DNA from: Chloroflexota bacterium
Lineage (GTDB): Bacteria; Chloroflexota; Limnocylindria; Limnocylindrales; CSP1-4
DNA: 64,000 nt
Assembly: GCA_021786265.1 (NCBI GenBank)
Contig: JAJYNP010000173.1
Coordinates: forward strand, 1-64,000
Direction: 5' to 3'
The notes beneath the pieces were generated by a model, which did no database searches, had not been told where the DNA came from, and worked only from the letters and a program-made list of their open reading frames with translations. Each line of letters begins with the position of its first letter. Positions within the stretch are counted from its first letter, which is position 1. The position numbers and the translations under genes were made by a program. Below, piece after piece: positions 9,456 through 18,277 of this stretch.

Positions 9456-10078
9456 ACATCCTCGGGGTCCGTGCCGGAGGTGGAACCGGACAGCCAGGCC
9501 TCGGTCACCGCCCGGCAGGTCCCGGGATCGAACCCGTGGCGCGCGAGCAGGGCGTACGCCTTCGCTCGGCGTCGCCGGGGGTCCGGCTCGCGGAAGAGAA
9601 CCGCTGCGCGACGGTCGAGGACGCGCCGGGCGGCGACGTCATCCGGCTCCGGGGTGGCTTCGGCGGTGCCGCGGTCCCCGGCCGGCGCAGTGCCCGGGGC
9701 CCGGTGGCTGCCATCGGCGCCGGGCGCGCGCCGTTCCTCGAGCACCGCATCGACGACGTCCCGGTCGATGCCCTTGAGCGCCAGCTCGCGGCGCAGCGCC
9801 GCCTCCCCGCGCGGATGCGCACGGTCGCGGCTCTCCACCCAGGCACGCGCGAACGCGCCGTCGTCCAGGTAGCCGAGCTCCGCCAGGCGCCCCAGCACCT
9901 CCTCGACCAGCGGTGGAGGGTATCCGGCATCGGTCAGCCGGCGCCGGGTCTCGGCGACGCTTCGCGGGCGAGCTTCGAGAAACCGGGCCGCGGCGTCCAT
10001 GACTGCCCCGGGCTCTGTCAGTGCGGCCCGTCGTTCGCGCGCCTCGGCCCGCGACGCTGGCGTGCTTCGGCGGCTCAT
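9452..10078 (-). CDS. recX: Regulatory protein RecX
   Basis: Small helical protein that binds RecA filaments and limits their activity. The 208-aa product has the RecX helical-repeat segments: the first around ARFLEARPRSVAETRRRLTD, the second around YLDDGAFARAWVESR, and the third near the C-terminus (RAKAYALLARHGFD). A low-complexity insertion of about 35 residues rich in Ala, Gly and Pro separates the second and third repeats. ATG 10078 begins MSRRSTPASRAEA. The gene is 82 nt downstream of recA on the same strand, the usual arrangement for this pair. Confidence 0.9.
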   Translation of the reverse strand: MSRRSTPASRAEARERRAALTEPGAVMDAAARFLEARPRSVAETRRRLTDAGYPPPLVEEVLGRLAELGYLDDGAFARAWVESRDRAHPRGEAALRRELALKGIDRDVVDAVLEERRAPGADGSHRAPGTAPAGDRGTAEATPEPDDVAARRVLDRRAAVLFREPDPRRRRAKAYALLARHGFDPGTCRAVTEAWLSGSTSGTDPEDV

Positions 10079-10160
10079 GGGAGCGGCGGGGGCGGCCACC
10101 GCAGGCGCGTGAGTCGGGCCTTGCGGGCGCGGCGCACGCCGTGCTTGCCCACGACGACCG

Positions 10161-11249
10161 TCACTCGGCCTCGGCGATCCCCTCGACCGGCAGCTCGATG
10201 TTGGCGACCTTGGCGCGGATCTCGGTCTCCAGTTGCTGCGCGACGTCCGCGTTCTGCCGCAGGAACTCCTTGGCGGCCTCGCGACCCTGCCCGAGCCGGG
10301 TCTCGCCGTAGGTGAACCAGGCGCCCGTCTTGCCCACGATCTCGGTGGCCACACCCACGTCGAGCAGACCCCCCTCGCGGGAGACCCCGGTCCCGTACAT
10401 CACGTCGAACTCGGCGACGCGGAACGGCGGCGCGACTTTGTTCTTCACGACCTTCACGCGGACCCGGCTGCCCACGGGCTCCGTGCCCTGCTTGATGGTC
10501 TCGATCCGGCGCATGTCGAGCCGCACGCTCGCGTAGAACTTCAGCGCGCGCCCGCCGGGGGTGGTTTCGGGGTTGCCGAACATGACCCCGATCTTCTCGC
10601 GGAGCTGGTTGGTGAAGACCAGCGCGGTGTTGGAGCGGCTGACCGCGCCCGTCAGCTTCCGGAGCGCCTGGCTCATCAGCCGCGCCTGGATGCCGACGAA
10701 CGAGTCACCCATCTCGCCCTCGATCTCCGCGCGCGGCACGAGCGCCGCGACCGAGTCGACCACCACGCAGTCGACGCCGCCGGAGCGGATCAGCGTCTCG
10801 GTGATCTCGAGCGCCTGCTCGCCGGTGTCCGGCTGGCTCACCAGCAGCTCATCCACGTTGACGCCGCAGGCCTTGGCGTACTTCGGGTCGAGCGCGTGCT
10901 CGACGTCGATGAAGGCGACCACGCCGCCACGGCGTTGCGCCTCGGCCAGGACGTGCTGGCAGAGCGTGGTCTTGCCGGAGGACTCGGGCCCGAAGACCTC
11001 GGTGATCCGGCCGCGGGGGATCCCCCCGACGCCAAGCGCGAGGTCGAGCGCGATGGACCCCGTGGGGATGGAGTCGACCTGCTGGCGCTCCCGGGACCCG
11101 AGCCGCATGATCGAGCCACGCCCGAACTGCTTCTCGATGGCGAGGATCGCGGCATCGACGGCGCGTGTTCGCTCGCCGATTGCCCGGTCCGCCGTCCCAT
11201 CCCCGTTGCGCGTCGCGCCGGCCGTCTGACCGGACCCCGTGATGGCCAT
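10161..11249 (-). CDS. recA: Recombinase RecA
   Basis: DNA strand-exchange ATPase and SOS co-protease. The Walker [10 protein letters not shown] is at 87-95. Further family motifs are [21 protein letters not shown] (Walker B), the L2-region [21 protein letters not shown] and the YAS(V)RLD segment. The 362-aa length includes an N-terminal extension of about 20 residues rich in Gly and Thr. ATG 11249 is preceded by GGGAG. I found no clear LexA-type operator in the spacer before it, although I cannot exclude one of unfamiliar sequence. Confidence 0.98.
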   Translation of the reverse strand: MAITGSGQTAGATRNGDGTADRAIGERTRAVDAAILAIEKQFGRGSIMRLGSRERQQVDSIPTGSIALDLALGVGGIPRGRITEVFGPESSGKTTLCQHVLAEAQRRGGVVAFIDVEHALDPKYAKACGVNVDELLVSQPDTGEQALEITETLIRSGGVDCVVVDSVAALVPRAEIEGEMGDSFVGIQARLMSQALRKLTGAVSRSNTALVFTNQLREKIGVMFGNPETTPGGRALKFYASVRLDMRRIETIKQGTEPVGSRVRVKVVKNKVAPPFRVAEFDVMYGTGVSREGGLLDVGVATEIVGKTGAWFTYGETRLGQGREAAKEFLRQNADVAQQLETEIRAKVANIELPVEGIAEAE

Positions 11250-11287
11250 GCTGTGCTCTCTCTCCCGTCCGGGGCCGAGGACCGGCG

Positions 11288-11449
11288 CTAGGCCTCCTCT
11301 GCCTCCTCCGCATCCCGCGGCTTCCGTCGCGGCTTGATGACCTCGACGTTCTGCGGCGGGGCGTCGAGAAGCGGCTGGATCCGCGCCTTCGACACCGTCT
11401 CCTTCGGCTTCTTCTTGACTTCGCGATGAGGACGATTCTTGGTTCCCAT
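11288..11449 (-). CDS. Small basic protein, 53 aa, unknown function
   Basis: The ATG at 11449 is preceded by two overlapping GGAGGC elements, one at ideal spacing, so translation looks real. The product [17 protein letters not shown]... has a Lys/Arg-rich first half and ends in an acidic tail (RDAEEAEEA). It has no cysteines, membrane helix or recognisable domain. It lies 38 nt upstream of recA on the same strand and may share its transcript. A nucleic-acid-associated role is only suggested by charge. Confidence 0.65.
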   Translation of the reverse strand: MGTKNRPHREVKKKPKETVSKARIQPLLDAPPQNVEVIKPRRKPRDAEEAEEA

Positions 11450-11503
11450 GCCTCCGCCTCCGCGGTGCACCGCCAGCGTAGACGGTGCATGTCGACTGTG
11501 ACT

Positions 11504-12744
<1,241 letters not shown>

Positions 12745-12748
<4 letters not shown>

Positions 12749-13581
12749 TCCGTGATCTCGGCGCGTTCCAGCACGATCGCCGACACGACCGCCGAGGCGA
12801 CCAGGTAGGCGAGCACGAGCAGCAGCGCGGTCGGCTGATCGATCGTGTAGCGGCCGAGCTGGTCGCTGGCACCGAGGGCCGACGTCGAATCGCGGAGCAG
12901 CGAGCTGACCACGCTGAACGGCAGGAAGCGGACGTATTCCGGCCAGAAGCCGACGGCGAACGACTCCACGAAGTAGACGCCGATCCCGACTCCGAGGCCC
13001 GCGAGCTGGCTGCGGGCCAGGGTGGCGATGGCGAACCCGATGGCAGCCTGCTCGCCCAGGGCGAGCCAGCTCCGGGCCAGCAGCCACGGCAGCGACTGCA
13101 GCGTGCCGGCGTCCCCGGCCCCGGACATCCCGATTCCGGCCAGCATCGCCGCGAGGGCCACGGCCACCACCCCGACCAGGAACGCGAGCAGCGACGCCGG
13201 GATCAGCAGCAGCAGGACCGCCGCCAGCTTCGTGAGGACGTAGCGGCTCCGGCTCTCGCCCCGCGCGACCGCGACCTTGACCATGCCCCAGCCCCAGTCC
13301 GATCCCGCCGCCGCCGCGCCGTACGCGATCGCGAAGAGCCCGCCGATGCTCGCCACGAAGCTGACGACCGCGCCGTACGCCCCCGGGAACTCCAGGAGCG
13401 ACCGGATCGCGGCCTGTGCCTCTGGGCCGCCGCCCTGCGAGGCGGGCAGCTGGCCCATGGTCCGGTAGCTCGCCCCAACCGCCACGAACAGCAGCACGAG
13501 CACGCCGAGGAAGATGCCGAGGGTGATGTAGCTGGCGGGGCGCTTGACGAGCTTGCGCAGCTCCCCTCGAAGCAGGCGCAT
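12745..13581 (-). CDS. ABC transporter permease (ABC-2 type)
   Basis: The 278-aa protein has about six hydrophobic segments: one near the N-terminus (YITLGIFLGVLVLLFVAVG), four in the middle and one near the C-terminus (LLLVLAYLVASAVVSAIVL). This is the pattern of ABC-2 permeases. It starts MRLLRGELRKLVKRP, an amphipathic lead-in common in this family. Its ATG overlaps the stop of the ATPase gene by 1 nt (TGATG), so the two form an exporter unit. Substrate is unknown; related pairs export lantibiotics, antibiotics or lipids. Confidence 0.88.
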
Positions 13582-14534
13582 CAAGCGGCTCCGGTGAGCG
13601 AGAGGAACAGTGTCTCGAGGTCGCTGCCGGACTCCAGGCCGATCGCGAAGATGCCCGCCTGGGCGAGGACACGGTTGACTTCCCCCGCGCGTGACGGCTC
13701 CACGCGGACGGTGATCCAGCCGTCCCCCTCCTCCTGGCCCGCCTCCTCCCACACCGCGTCGGCCCCGATCGCGCGGTCGAGCAGTGCCCGCGCCGCCACC
13801 GAGTCGGCCGGCTCGACGCGCACGCGCACGTGGCCCGTCTGCCGGAGCATCTCCTCCAGGGCCCCCTGGCGCACCAGGCGACCACGGTTCACGATCCCGA
13901 CCACGTCCGCCAGCTGTTGCACCTCGGGCAGGATGTGGCTCGAGACGAACACCGTCGTGCCCTGCCCGGCGAGGTAGCGGAGGGTCTCCCGCATGGCGAC
14001 GATCCCGGCCGGATCCAGCCCGTTCGCCGGCTCGTCGAGTACCAGGAGCTGGGGCTCGGAGAGGAGCGCCGCGGCGATCGCCAGGCGCTGGCGCATCCCC
14101 GTGGAGTACGCGCCGACCTTGTCGGACGCACGGTCGCGCAGTCCGACAAGGTCGAGCACCTCGTCCACCCGCCCGCGGCGCGGCGCGGCGCCGGTCGACC
14201 CGATCACGCGGAGGTTGTCCCGCCCCGACAGGTACGGGTAGAAGGCGGGCGCCTCGATCAGCGATCCGATGTGCTCGAGACGGTGGCGGTCGCGCCAGGT
14301 GAAGGGCTGCCCCAGGAGCTCCATCTGTCCGCCGTCCGGGCGGATGAGCCCCATCAGGCAGCGGATGGTGGTGGTCTTGCCGGCGCCGTTCGGGCCCAGG
14401 AAGCCGTACACGACCCCGCGGGGCACGGTGAGATCCAGGCCCTGCAGCGCCGGGGTAGCGCCGTACGACTTCACCAGTCCGTGGGTGGCCAGCGCGACCT
14501 CGCCGGCTGGCCCCGCACCGGCCGCGGCACTCAC
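13581..14534 (-). CDS. ABC transporter ATP-binding protein
   Basis: ATPase of the exporter. Walker A is GPNGAGKTTT, the signature is STGMRQRLAIA (in place of LSGGQ), Walker B is LLVLDEPANGLDP and the switch histidine is in SSHILPE. The C-terminal part after the nucleotide-binding fold (about residues 225-317) matches the extra domain of DrrA/BcrA-type ATPases. GTG 14534 gives a start at VSAAAGAG about 15 residues before the first strand, which fits the family; a longer frame reaches back into ruvB. Translationally coupled to the permease. Confidence 0.9.
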   Translation of the reverse strand: MSAAAGAGPAGEVALATHGLVKSYGATPALQGLDLTVPRGVVYGFLGPNGAGKTTTIRCLMGLIRPDGGQMELLGQPFTWRDRHRLEHIGSLIEAPAFYPYLSGRDNLRVIGSTGAAPRRGRVDEVLDLVGLRDRASDKVGAYSTGMRQRLAIAAALLSEPQLLVLDEPANGLDPAGIVAMRETLRYLAGQGTTVFVSSHILPEVQQLADVVGIVNRGRLVRQGALEEMLRQTGHVRVRVEPADSVAARALLDRAIGADAVWEEAGQEEGDGWITVRVEPSRAGEVNRVLAQAGIFAIGLESGSDLETLFLSLTGAA

Positions 14535-14577
14535 CCGGACGTGCCCTGCACGCCGGCCCGGGAGCCCGGCACGTCGC

Positions 14578-15729
14578 TCATCCCCGCGACCCTTCGGCGG
14601 CGGCACGTCGTTCCCCGGTGCCGCCCTGCTCCTCACCGGCGCCCTCCCCCGAGCGCGCCCCCTCGTTCGTCACGCCATCCCAGAGCCCGACATCGGTTCG
14701 ATCCGGGCGCCTCGGCTGCGGCACCTCGAACCCGAGCCTGCGCAGGTGGTCGCGCGCGCGTTCGGTGGCCACCCGGCCCTGCGGGGTCCTGTCCAGGAAC
14801 CCGAGCTGCAACAGGTACGGCTCGTAGACGTCCTCGACGGTTTCGACCTCCTCGCCGATGACGGCGGCGAGGGCGGCCCCGCCCACCGGCCCCGAGGCGA
14901 ACTTCTGCACGATGGCGAGGAGCAGCCGCCGGTCCGTGGCGTCGAGCCCCTCGTCGTCGATCTCCATCTCGTGCATGGCGGCCTCGGCCTGCGGCGCCGT
15001 GATCCGCTCCTGGCCGCGCACCTCTGCGTGGTCCCGGACGCGCTTGAGCAGGCGGTTCACGATGCGCGGCGTCCCCCTCCCGCGCCGCGCCAGGACCTCG
15101 ACCGCGTCCTCTTCGATGGCCACACCGAGGATGGCGGCGGACCGGCGCACGATGGCCGCGAGATCCGCAGCGTCGTAGTAATCGAGCCGGTAGATGGCGC
15201 CGAAGCGATCGCGCAGCGGGCCACCGACCCGACCGGCCCGGGTGGTCGCGCCGACCACGGTGAACGGCTTCAGCGACAGGCGCAGGCTGCGCGCGCTGGG
15301 GCCGCGCCCGATCATCACATCGATGACGAAGTCCTCCATGGCCGGATAGAGGATCTCCTCGACGGTGTGGTTCAGCCGGTGGATCTCGTCGATGAAGAGG
15401 ACGTCGCGTTCCTCGAGGTTGGTGAGGATCGCGGCGAGGTCGCCGGCGCGCTCGATCGCCGGGCCGCTGGTGGTGTGGATGTTCACGCCGAGCTCCCGGG
15501 CGACGATGTTCGCGAGCGTGGTCTTGCCGAGCCCCGGCGGGCCGTAGAGCAGCACGTGGTCGGCCGCCTCGCCGCGCCGCCGGGCCGCCTCGAGGAGGGT
15601 GCCCAGGTTCCGCTTCACCTGCAGCTGCCCGACGTACTCGTCGAGGTGGCGCGGCCGGAGGCTCGTCTCGACGACGGCCTCCTCGACGGCAAGCGCGGCG
15701 GGTCCCACGACCCGGGGGGCGGAATCCAT
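14578..15729 (-). CDS. ruvB: Holliday junction DNA helicase RuvB
   Basis: Hexameric motor that drives branch migration with RuvA. Walker A is GPPGLGKTT (63-71), Walker B is LFIDEIHR (111-118), sensor 1 is VVGATTRAG and the C-terminal winged helix contains [11 protein letters not shown]. The 383-aa product has a charged Gly/Glu-rich tail. ATG 15729 places the start just before the conserved [11 protein letters not shown]. No ribosome binding site is seen, but TAGACT lies 8 nt upstream. It is separated from ruvA by 538 bp of repeat-rich DNA, unlike the tight ruvAB pair of many bacteria. Confidence 0.97.
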   Translation of the reverse strand: MDSAPRVVGPAALAVEEAVVETSLRPRHLDEYVGQLQVKRNLGTLLEAARRRGEAADHVLLYGPPGLGKTTLANIVARELGVNIHTTSGPAIERAGDLAAILTNLEERDVLFIDEIHRLNHTVEEILYPAMEDFVIDVMIGRGPSARSLRLSLKPFTVVGATTRAGRVGGPLRDRFGAIYRLDYYDAADLAAIVRRSAAILGVAIEEDAVEVLARRGRGTPRIVNRLLKRVRDHAEVRGQERITAPQAEAAMHEMEIDDEGLDATDRRLLLAIVQKFASGPVGGAALAAVIGEEVETVEDVYEPYLLQLGFLDRTPQGRVATERARDHLRRLGFEVPQPRRPDRTDVGLWDGVTNEGARSGEGAGEEQGGTGERRAAAEGSRG

Positions 15730-15737
15730 CGGGGCCG

Positions 15738-15743
15738 AGTCTA
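15738..15743 (-). promoter_or_regulatory. Probable -10 element for leaderless ruvB
   Basis: TAGACT on the minus strand ends 8 nt before the ruvB ATG, and no Shine-Dalgarno intervenes. Transcription starting 7-8 nt after the hexamer would begin at or next to the ATG. No clear -35 box is seen. Confidence 0.45.
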
Positions 15744-15863
15744 GCAGGTGGCGTGGTCGCGGGTCGCCTATTGCGAACGCCCGTTCTGTTGGGGGGGCGC
15801 GGGAGGCCGCCTGGTGATTGCGGTCCGGGCTGCATCGCCTGGACCGTGGCTGCGGCGGGCGTG

Positions 15864-16177
15864 CCACCGGGGAGCATTCCGCCAATCCTCCACCCGAGGA
15901 ACGCGAGGTGAACATCCTGCCGCTCGCGCTGGAGACACCATGGGCTGGCCGTACGGAGCGTGCCTCCCGCCTCCCGCCTCCCGCCGATGCCGGGCCCGTA
16001 ACTGCCGGCCTCTCACCCGGGGAACGAGCGACAGGTCGCCGCCGCCGGCCGTTCCCCGGGCGAGCGTGCGGCGGATTCGTGCGGCAGAACGTGCAGGAGG
16101 CGCGCGTGGCCTGCTCCCCGGGTGGGCGTCTGGCGGATCGTCACCGTCGGTCGCTCCCCGGGTGGGCGTCTGGCGGG
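15864..16177. repeat. Degenerate direct/inverted repeats in the ruvB-ruvA spacer (15730-16267, no gene)
   Basis: A 24-bp unit (GCTCCCCGGGTGGGCGTC plus TGGCGG) occurs at 16113-16136 and 16153-16176. A degenerate copy is at 16051-16074, and inverted degenerate copies are near 15879-15903 and 16005-16026. A 7-bp tandem (CCTCCCG, three times) sits at about 15963-15983. The rest of the 538-bp spacer shows no ribosome binding site, no convincing reading frame and no recognisable RNA gene. Confidence 0.55.
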
Positions 16178-16267
16178 TTGACGTGGCCGCGACCGGCGCC
16201 CGGCGCCTCGCCGCCGCGCCTGGCCGCCGCGCCTCGCTGTGGCGTCTTGTCCGGCCCCCCACGAGCG

Positions 16268-16870
16268 TTACTCCCGGCTGAGCCGGCGCAGCGCCGCCTT
16301 GACCCGCTCCTCGAGCGATGCCGCGGACGAGGTGTCCCCGCCCGCGCCACGGGCGGCGTCCCGGGCCTCGGCCTGCGAGTAGCCCAGCGCCTGCAGCGCC
16401 GCCACGACCTCCGATTCGCCCGCCCCCGCGACCGGCGCCCGCCCCGGTGCGGCTGCCGCCGCCATCCCGGCCGCCGCCACCTTCTCGCGCAGCTCCAGGA
16501 CGATCCGTCCCGCAAGCCGCTTTCCCACGCCGGAAACGGCGGTCAGCACCGCCTCGTCCCCCTGCATCACCGCGAGCTGCAGGTCGGCGACCGGGCGCGA
16601 GGACACGATCGCGAGCGCCACCTTCGGCCCCACCCCCGTCACCGTGAGCAGCAGCGTGAAGAAGCCGAGCTCCTCCGCGCTCCGGAACCCGTACAGCGCC
16701 TGCAGGTCCTCGCGCACGACGTGGTGCGTGTGGAGCTTCAGCGGCTCGCCCTGCCGGGCGGCGGCCAGCGTCCCTGGACCTGCGAACACGCGGTAGCCGA
16801 CTCCAGCCACCTCGATCACGAGCGAGTCGGTGAGGATCGCATCGACCGTCCCGCGAAGCGATGCGATCAC
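16268..16870 (-). CDS. ruvA: Holliday junction helicase subunit RuvA
   Basis: Binds Holliday junctions as a tetramer and loads RuvB. The N-terminal OB domain is MIASLRGTVDAI through HVVREDLQALYGF. Two helix-hairpin-helix motifs follow (LLLTVTGVGPKVALAI and AVSGVGKRLAGRIV), and the RuvB-binding domain III begins near EVVAALQALGYS after an Ala/Gly/Pro linker. At 200 aa it has normal length. The start codon is GTG (16870). It is followed upstream by a 12-bp minisatellite and then ruvC. Confidence 0.96.
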   Translation of the reverse strand: MIASLRGTVDAILTDSLVIEVAGVGYRVFAGPGTLAAARQGEPLKLHTHHVVREDLQALYGFRSAEELGFFTLLLTVTGVGPKVALAIVSSRPVADLQLAVMQGDEAVLTAVSGVGKRLAGRIVLELREKVAAAGMAAAAAPGRAPVAGAGESEVVAALQALGYSQAEARDAARGAGGDTSSAASLEERVKAALRRLSRE

Positions 16871-16892
16871 GGCACGTCAGGCCGAGAGGACC

Positions 16893-16952
16893 CGGCAGAT
16901 CGCCCGGCAGCTGGCCATGCAGCTGGCCCGGCAGCTGGCAATGCAGATCGCC
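16893..16952. repeat. Five tandem 12-bp units between ruvC and ruvA
   Basis: Five units of the form (C/A)(G/T)(G)CAG(A/C)T(C/G)GC(C/A) run without gap: 16893-16904, 16905-16916, 16917-16928, 16929-16940 and 16941-16952. Units 2-3 and 4-5 form near-identical 24-bp pairs. They fill most of the 100-bp spacer between ruvC and ruvA and would be transcribed as the leader of ruvA. No gene is seen in the spacer. Confidence 0.75.
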
Positions 16953-16971
16953 CCCTGGTCGGCGGCATCGG

Positions 16972-17451
16972 TCAGGCGGCGACCGTCTGGCTGTGCGCCA
17001 GGCAGATCGCGATGGCCAGCGCGTCGGCCGCATCGTCGGGACGGGGCAGCTCAGGGAGGCCCAGGACGACCTGGACCATCCGTTGCACCTGGGCCTTCGG
17101 GGCGCGCCCGTACCCGGTGACGGCGATCTTGACCTCGTTCGGGGTGAACTCGAAGACGGGGAGGCCGTGCTCGGCCGCGGTCAGCAGCACCGCTCCGCGC
17201 GCCTGGCCCACCGCGAACGCCGTCTGCACGTTGCGGTTGAAGAAGAGCCGCTCTACCGCGACCAGCGACGGGCCGTGCCTCCCGATCAGGTCGGAGATGG
17301 CGGACCGGATCTCCAGGAGCCGCTCGGCGAGCGGTCGGTCCGCCGGAGTCTCGACGCAGCCGTAGTCGATGGCGCGGATCCGGGAGCCCGTGCGTTCGAC
17401 GACGCCGTAACCGGTCAGCGCCGTGCCCGGGTCGATCCCGAGGACGATCAA
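16972..17451 (-). CDS. ruvC: Crossover junction endodeoxyribonuclease RuvC
   Basis: Resolves Holliday junctions by paired nicking. The RNase H-like catalytic acidic residues are D7 (GIDPG), E67 (VAVERLFF) and the C-terminal DDAADALA cluster (139-146). The 159-aa length is typical. The start is TTG at 17451, which overlaps the yebC stop codon as TTGA, so translation is coupled to yebC. No closer ATG precedes the conserved IVLGIDPG. Confidence 0.95.
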   Translation of the reverse strand: MIVLGIDPGTALTGYGVVERTGSRIRAIDYGCVETPADRPLAERLLEIRSAISDLIGRHGPSLVAVERLFFNRNVQTAFAVGQARGAVLLTAAEHGLPVFEFTPNEVKIAVTGYGRAPKAQVQRMVQVVLGLPELPRPDDAADALAIAICLAHSQTVAA

Positions 17452-18200
17452 GCGGTGGCCGCCTCGGCCAGCACCTCGTCGGGGATCTCGAAGTTGGCCG
17501 TGACGCGCTGCACGTCGTCGTGATCCTCGAGATGCTCGATCAGCCGGAGGTTCGCACGCGCCCTGGCGGCGTCGACCTCGATCGTGTTCTTCGCCTGCAT
17601 CGTCAGTTCGGCCGACTCGATCTTGACGCCGCCGGACTCGAGCTGCCGGCGCACGGCCTCAAGTTCGGTGGGCGCGGTGTAGACCTCGAGCGGGTCCGAT
17701 TCCGTGTCGACGTCGTCGGCGCCGGCGTCGATCGCGAGGAGCGCAATCTCGTCGGCGTCCTGCCCCGTGAGCGGGATCGAGATCAGGCCCCGCTGCTCGA
17801 ACTGCCAGGCGACGGCGCCCGAACCGGCGAGCTGGCCGCCGTGCTTGGTGAAGATGGCACGCACGTCCGCCGCGGTGCGGTTCTTGTTGTCGGTGGCCGC
17901 CTCCACGATGATCGCCACGCCGCCGGGCCCGTAGCCCTCGTACGTGATCTCCTCGAACTGCTCGGTCTCGCCGCCGCCAGCTCCGCGCTCGATCGCGCGT
18001 TTGATGTTGTCGGCCGGCATGTTGACGGCCCGCGCCTTCTCGATCGCGAGCCGCAGCTTGAAGTTGCCGTCGGGATCGCCGCCGCCGGCGCGGGCGGCGA
18101 TCCCGATGTCGCGCGCGACCTTCGTGAAGACGGCGCCGCGCTTCGCGTCGTTGGCGCCCTTCTGGCGCTTGATCTGGGACCACTTGGAGTGTCCGGACAT
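17448..18200 (-). CDS. yebC: YebC/PmpR-family protein (TACO1 homologue)
   Basis: Ribosome-associated or DNA-binding protein of the YebC family. Recent work links members to translation of proline-rich stretches, older work to transcriptional control. The N-terminus [21 protein letters not shown] and the later [14 protein letters not shown] and [10 protein letters not shown] segments are diagnostic. Total 250 aa from ATG 18200; another in-frame ATG lies three codons upstream. TAGAAT is 7 nt upstream of 18200. The neighbour order yebC-ruvC-ruvA is common in bacteria. Confidence 0.95.
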   Translation of the reverse strand: MSGHSKWSQIKRQKGANDAKRGAVFTKVARDIGIAARAGGGDPDGNFKLRLAIEKARAVNMPADNIKRAIERGAGGGETEQFEEITYEGYGPGGVAIIVEAATDNKNRTAADVRAIFTKHGGQLAGSGAVAWQFEQRGLISIPLTGQDADEIALLAIDAGADDVDTESDPLEVYTAPTELEAVRRQLESGGVKIESAELTMQAKNTIEVDAARARANLRLIEHLEDHDDVQRVTANFEIPDEVLAEAATA

Positions 18201-18207
18201 CGCCGGC

Positions 18208-18220
18208 ATTCTACTAGAAT
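18208..18220. promoter_or_regulatory. Symmetric -10 element between yebC and the EF-G paralogue
   Basis: ATTCTA-C-TAGAAT is a perfect 13-bp dyad, giving the hexamer TAGAAT on both strands. On the minus strand it ends 7 nt before the yebC ATG, which suggests a leaderless mRNA. On the plus strand it would start transcription near 18227, about 50 nt before the EF-G start. Confidence 0.5.
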
Positions 18221-18277
18221 GACCGGGCCGCGCCCCCGGTCTCCGCTCGCCTCGAACTGCACGAAGGGCTGCCCTCG

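Noticed and set aside
9525..9545. tRNA T-arm-like sequence (GGGATCGAACCC)
   Set aside because: It lies inside the recX coding sequence (FDPGT region) and no acceptor, D or anticodon arm can be formed around it.
15864..16177. CRISPR array in the ruvB-ruvA spacer
   Set aside because: Copies differ in sequence, orientation and spacing, and no constant repeat-spacer pattern or cas genes are present.
16830..17120. Plus-strand frame through the 12-bp repeats (RQLA/MQLA repeats)
   Set aside because: The repeating peptide is a by-product of the tandem units; the frame is antisense to ruvC and has no ribosome binding site.
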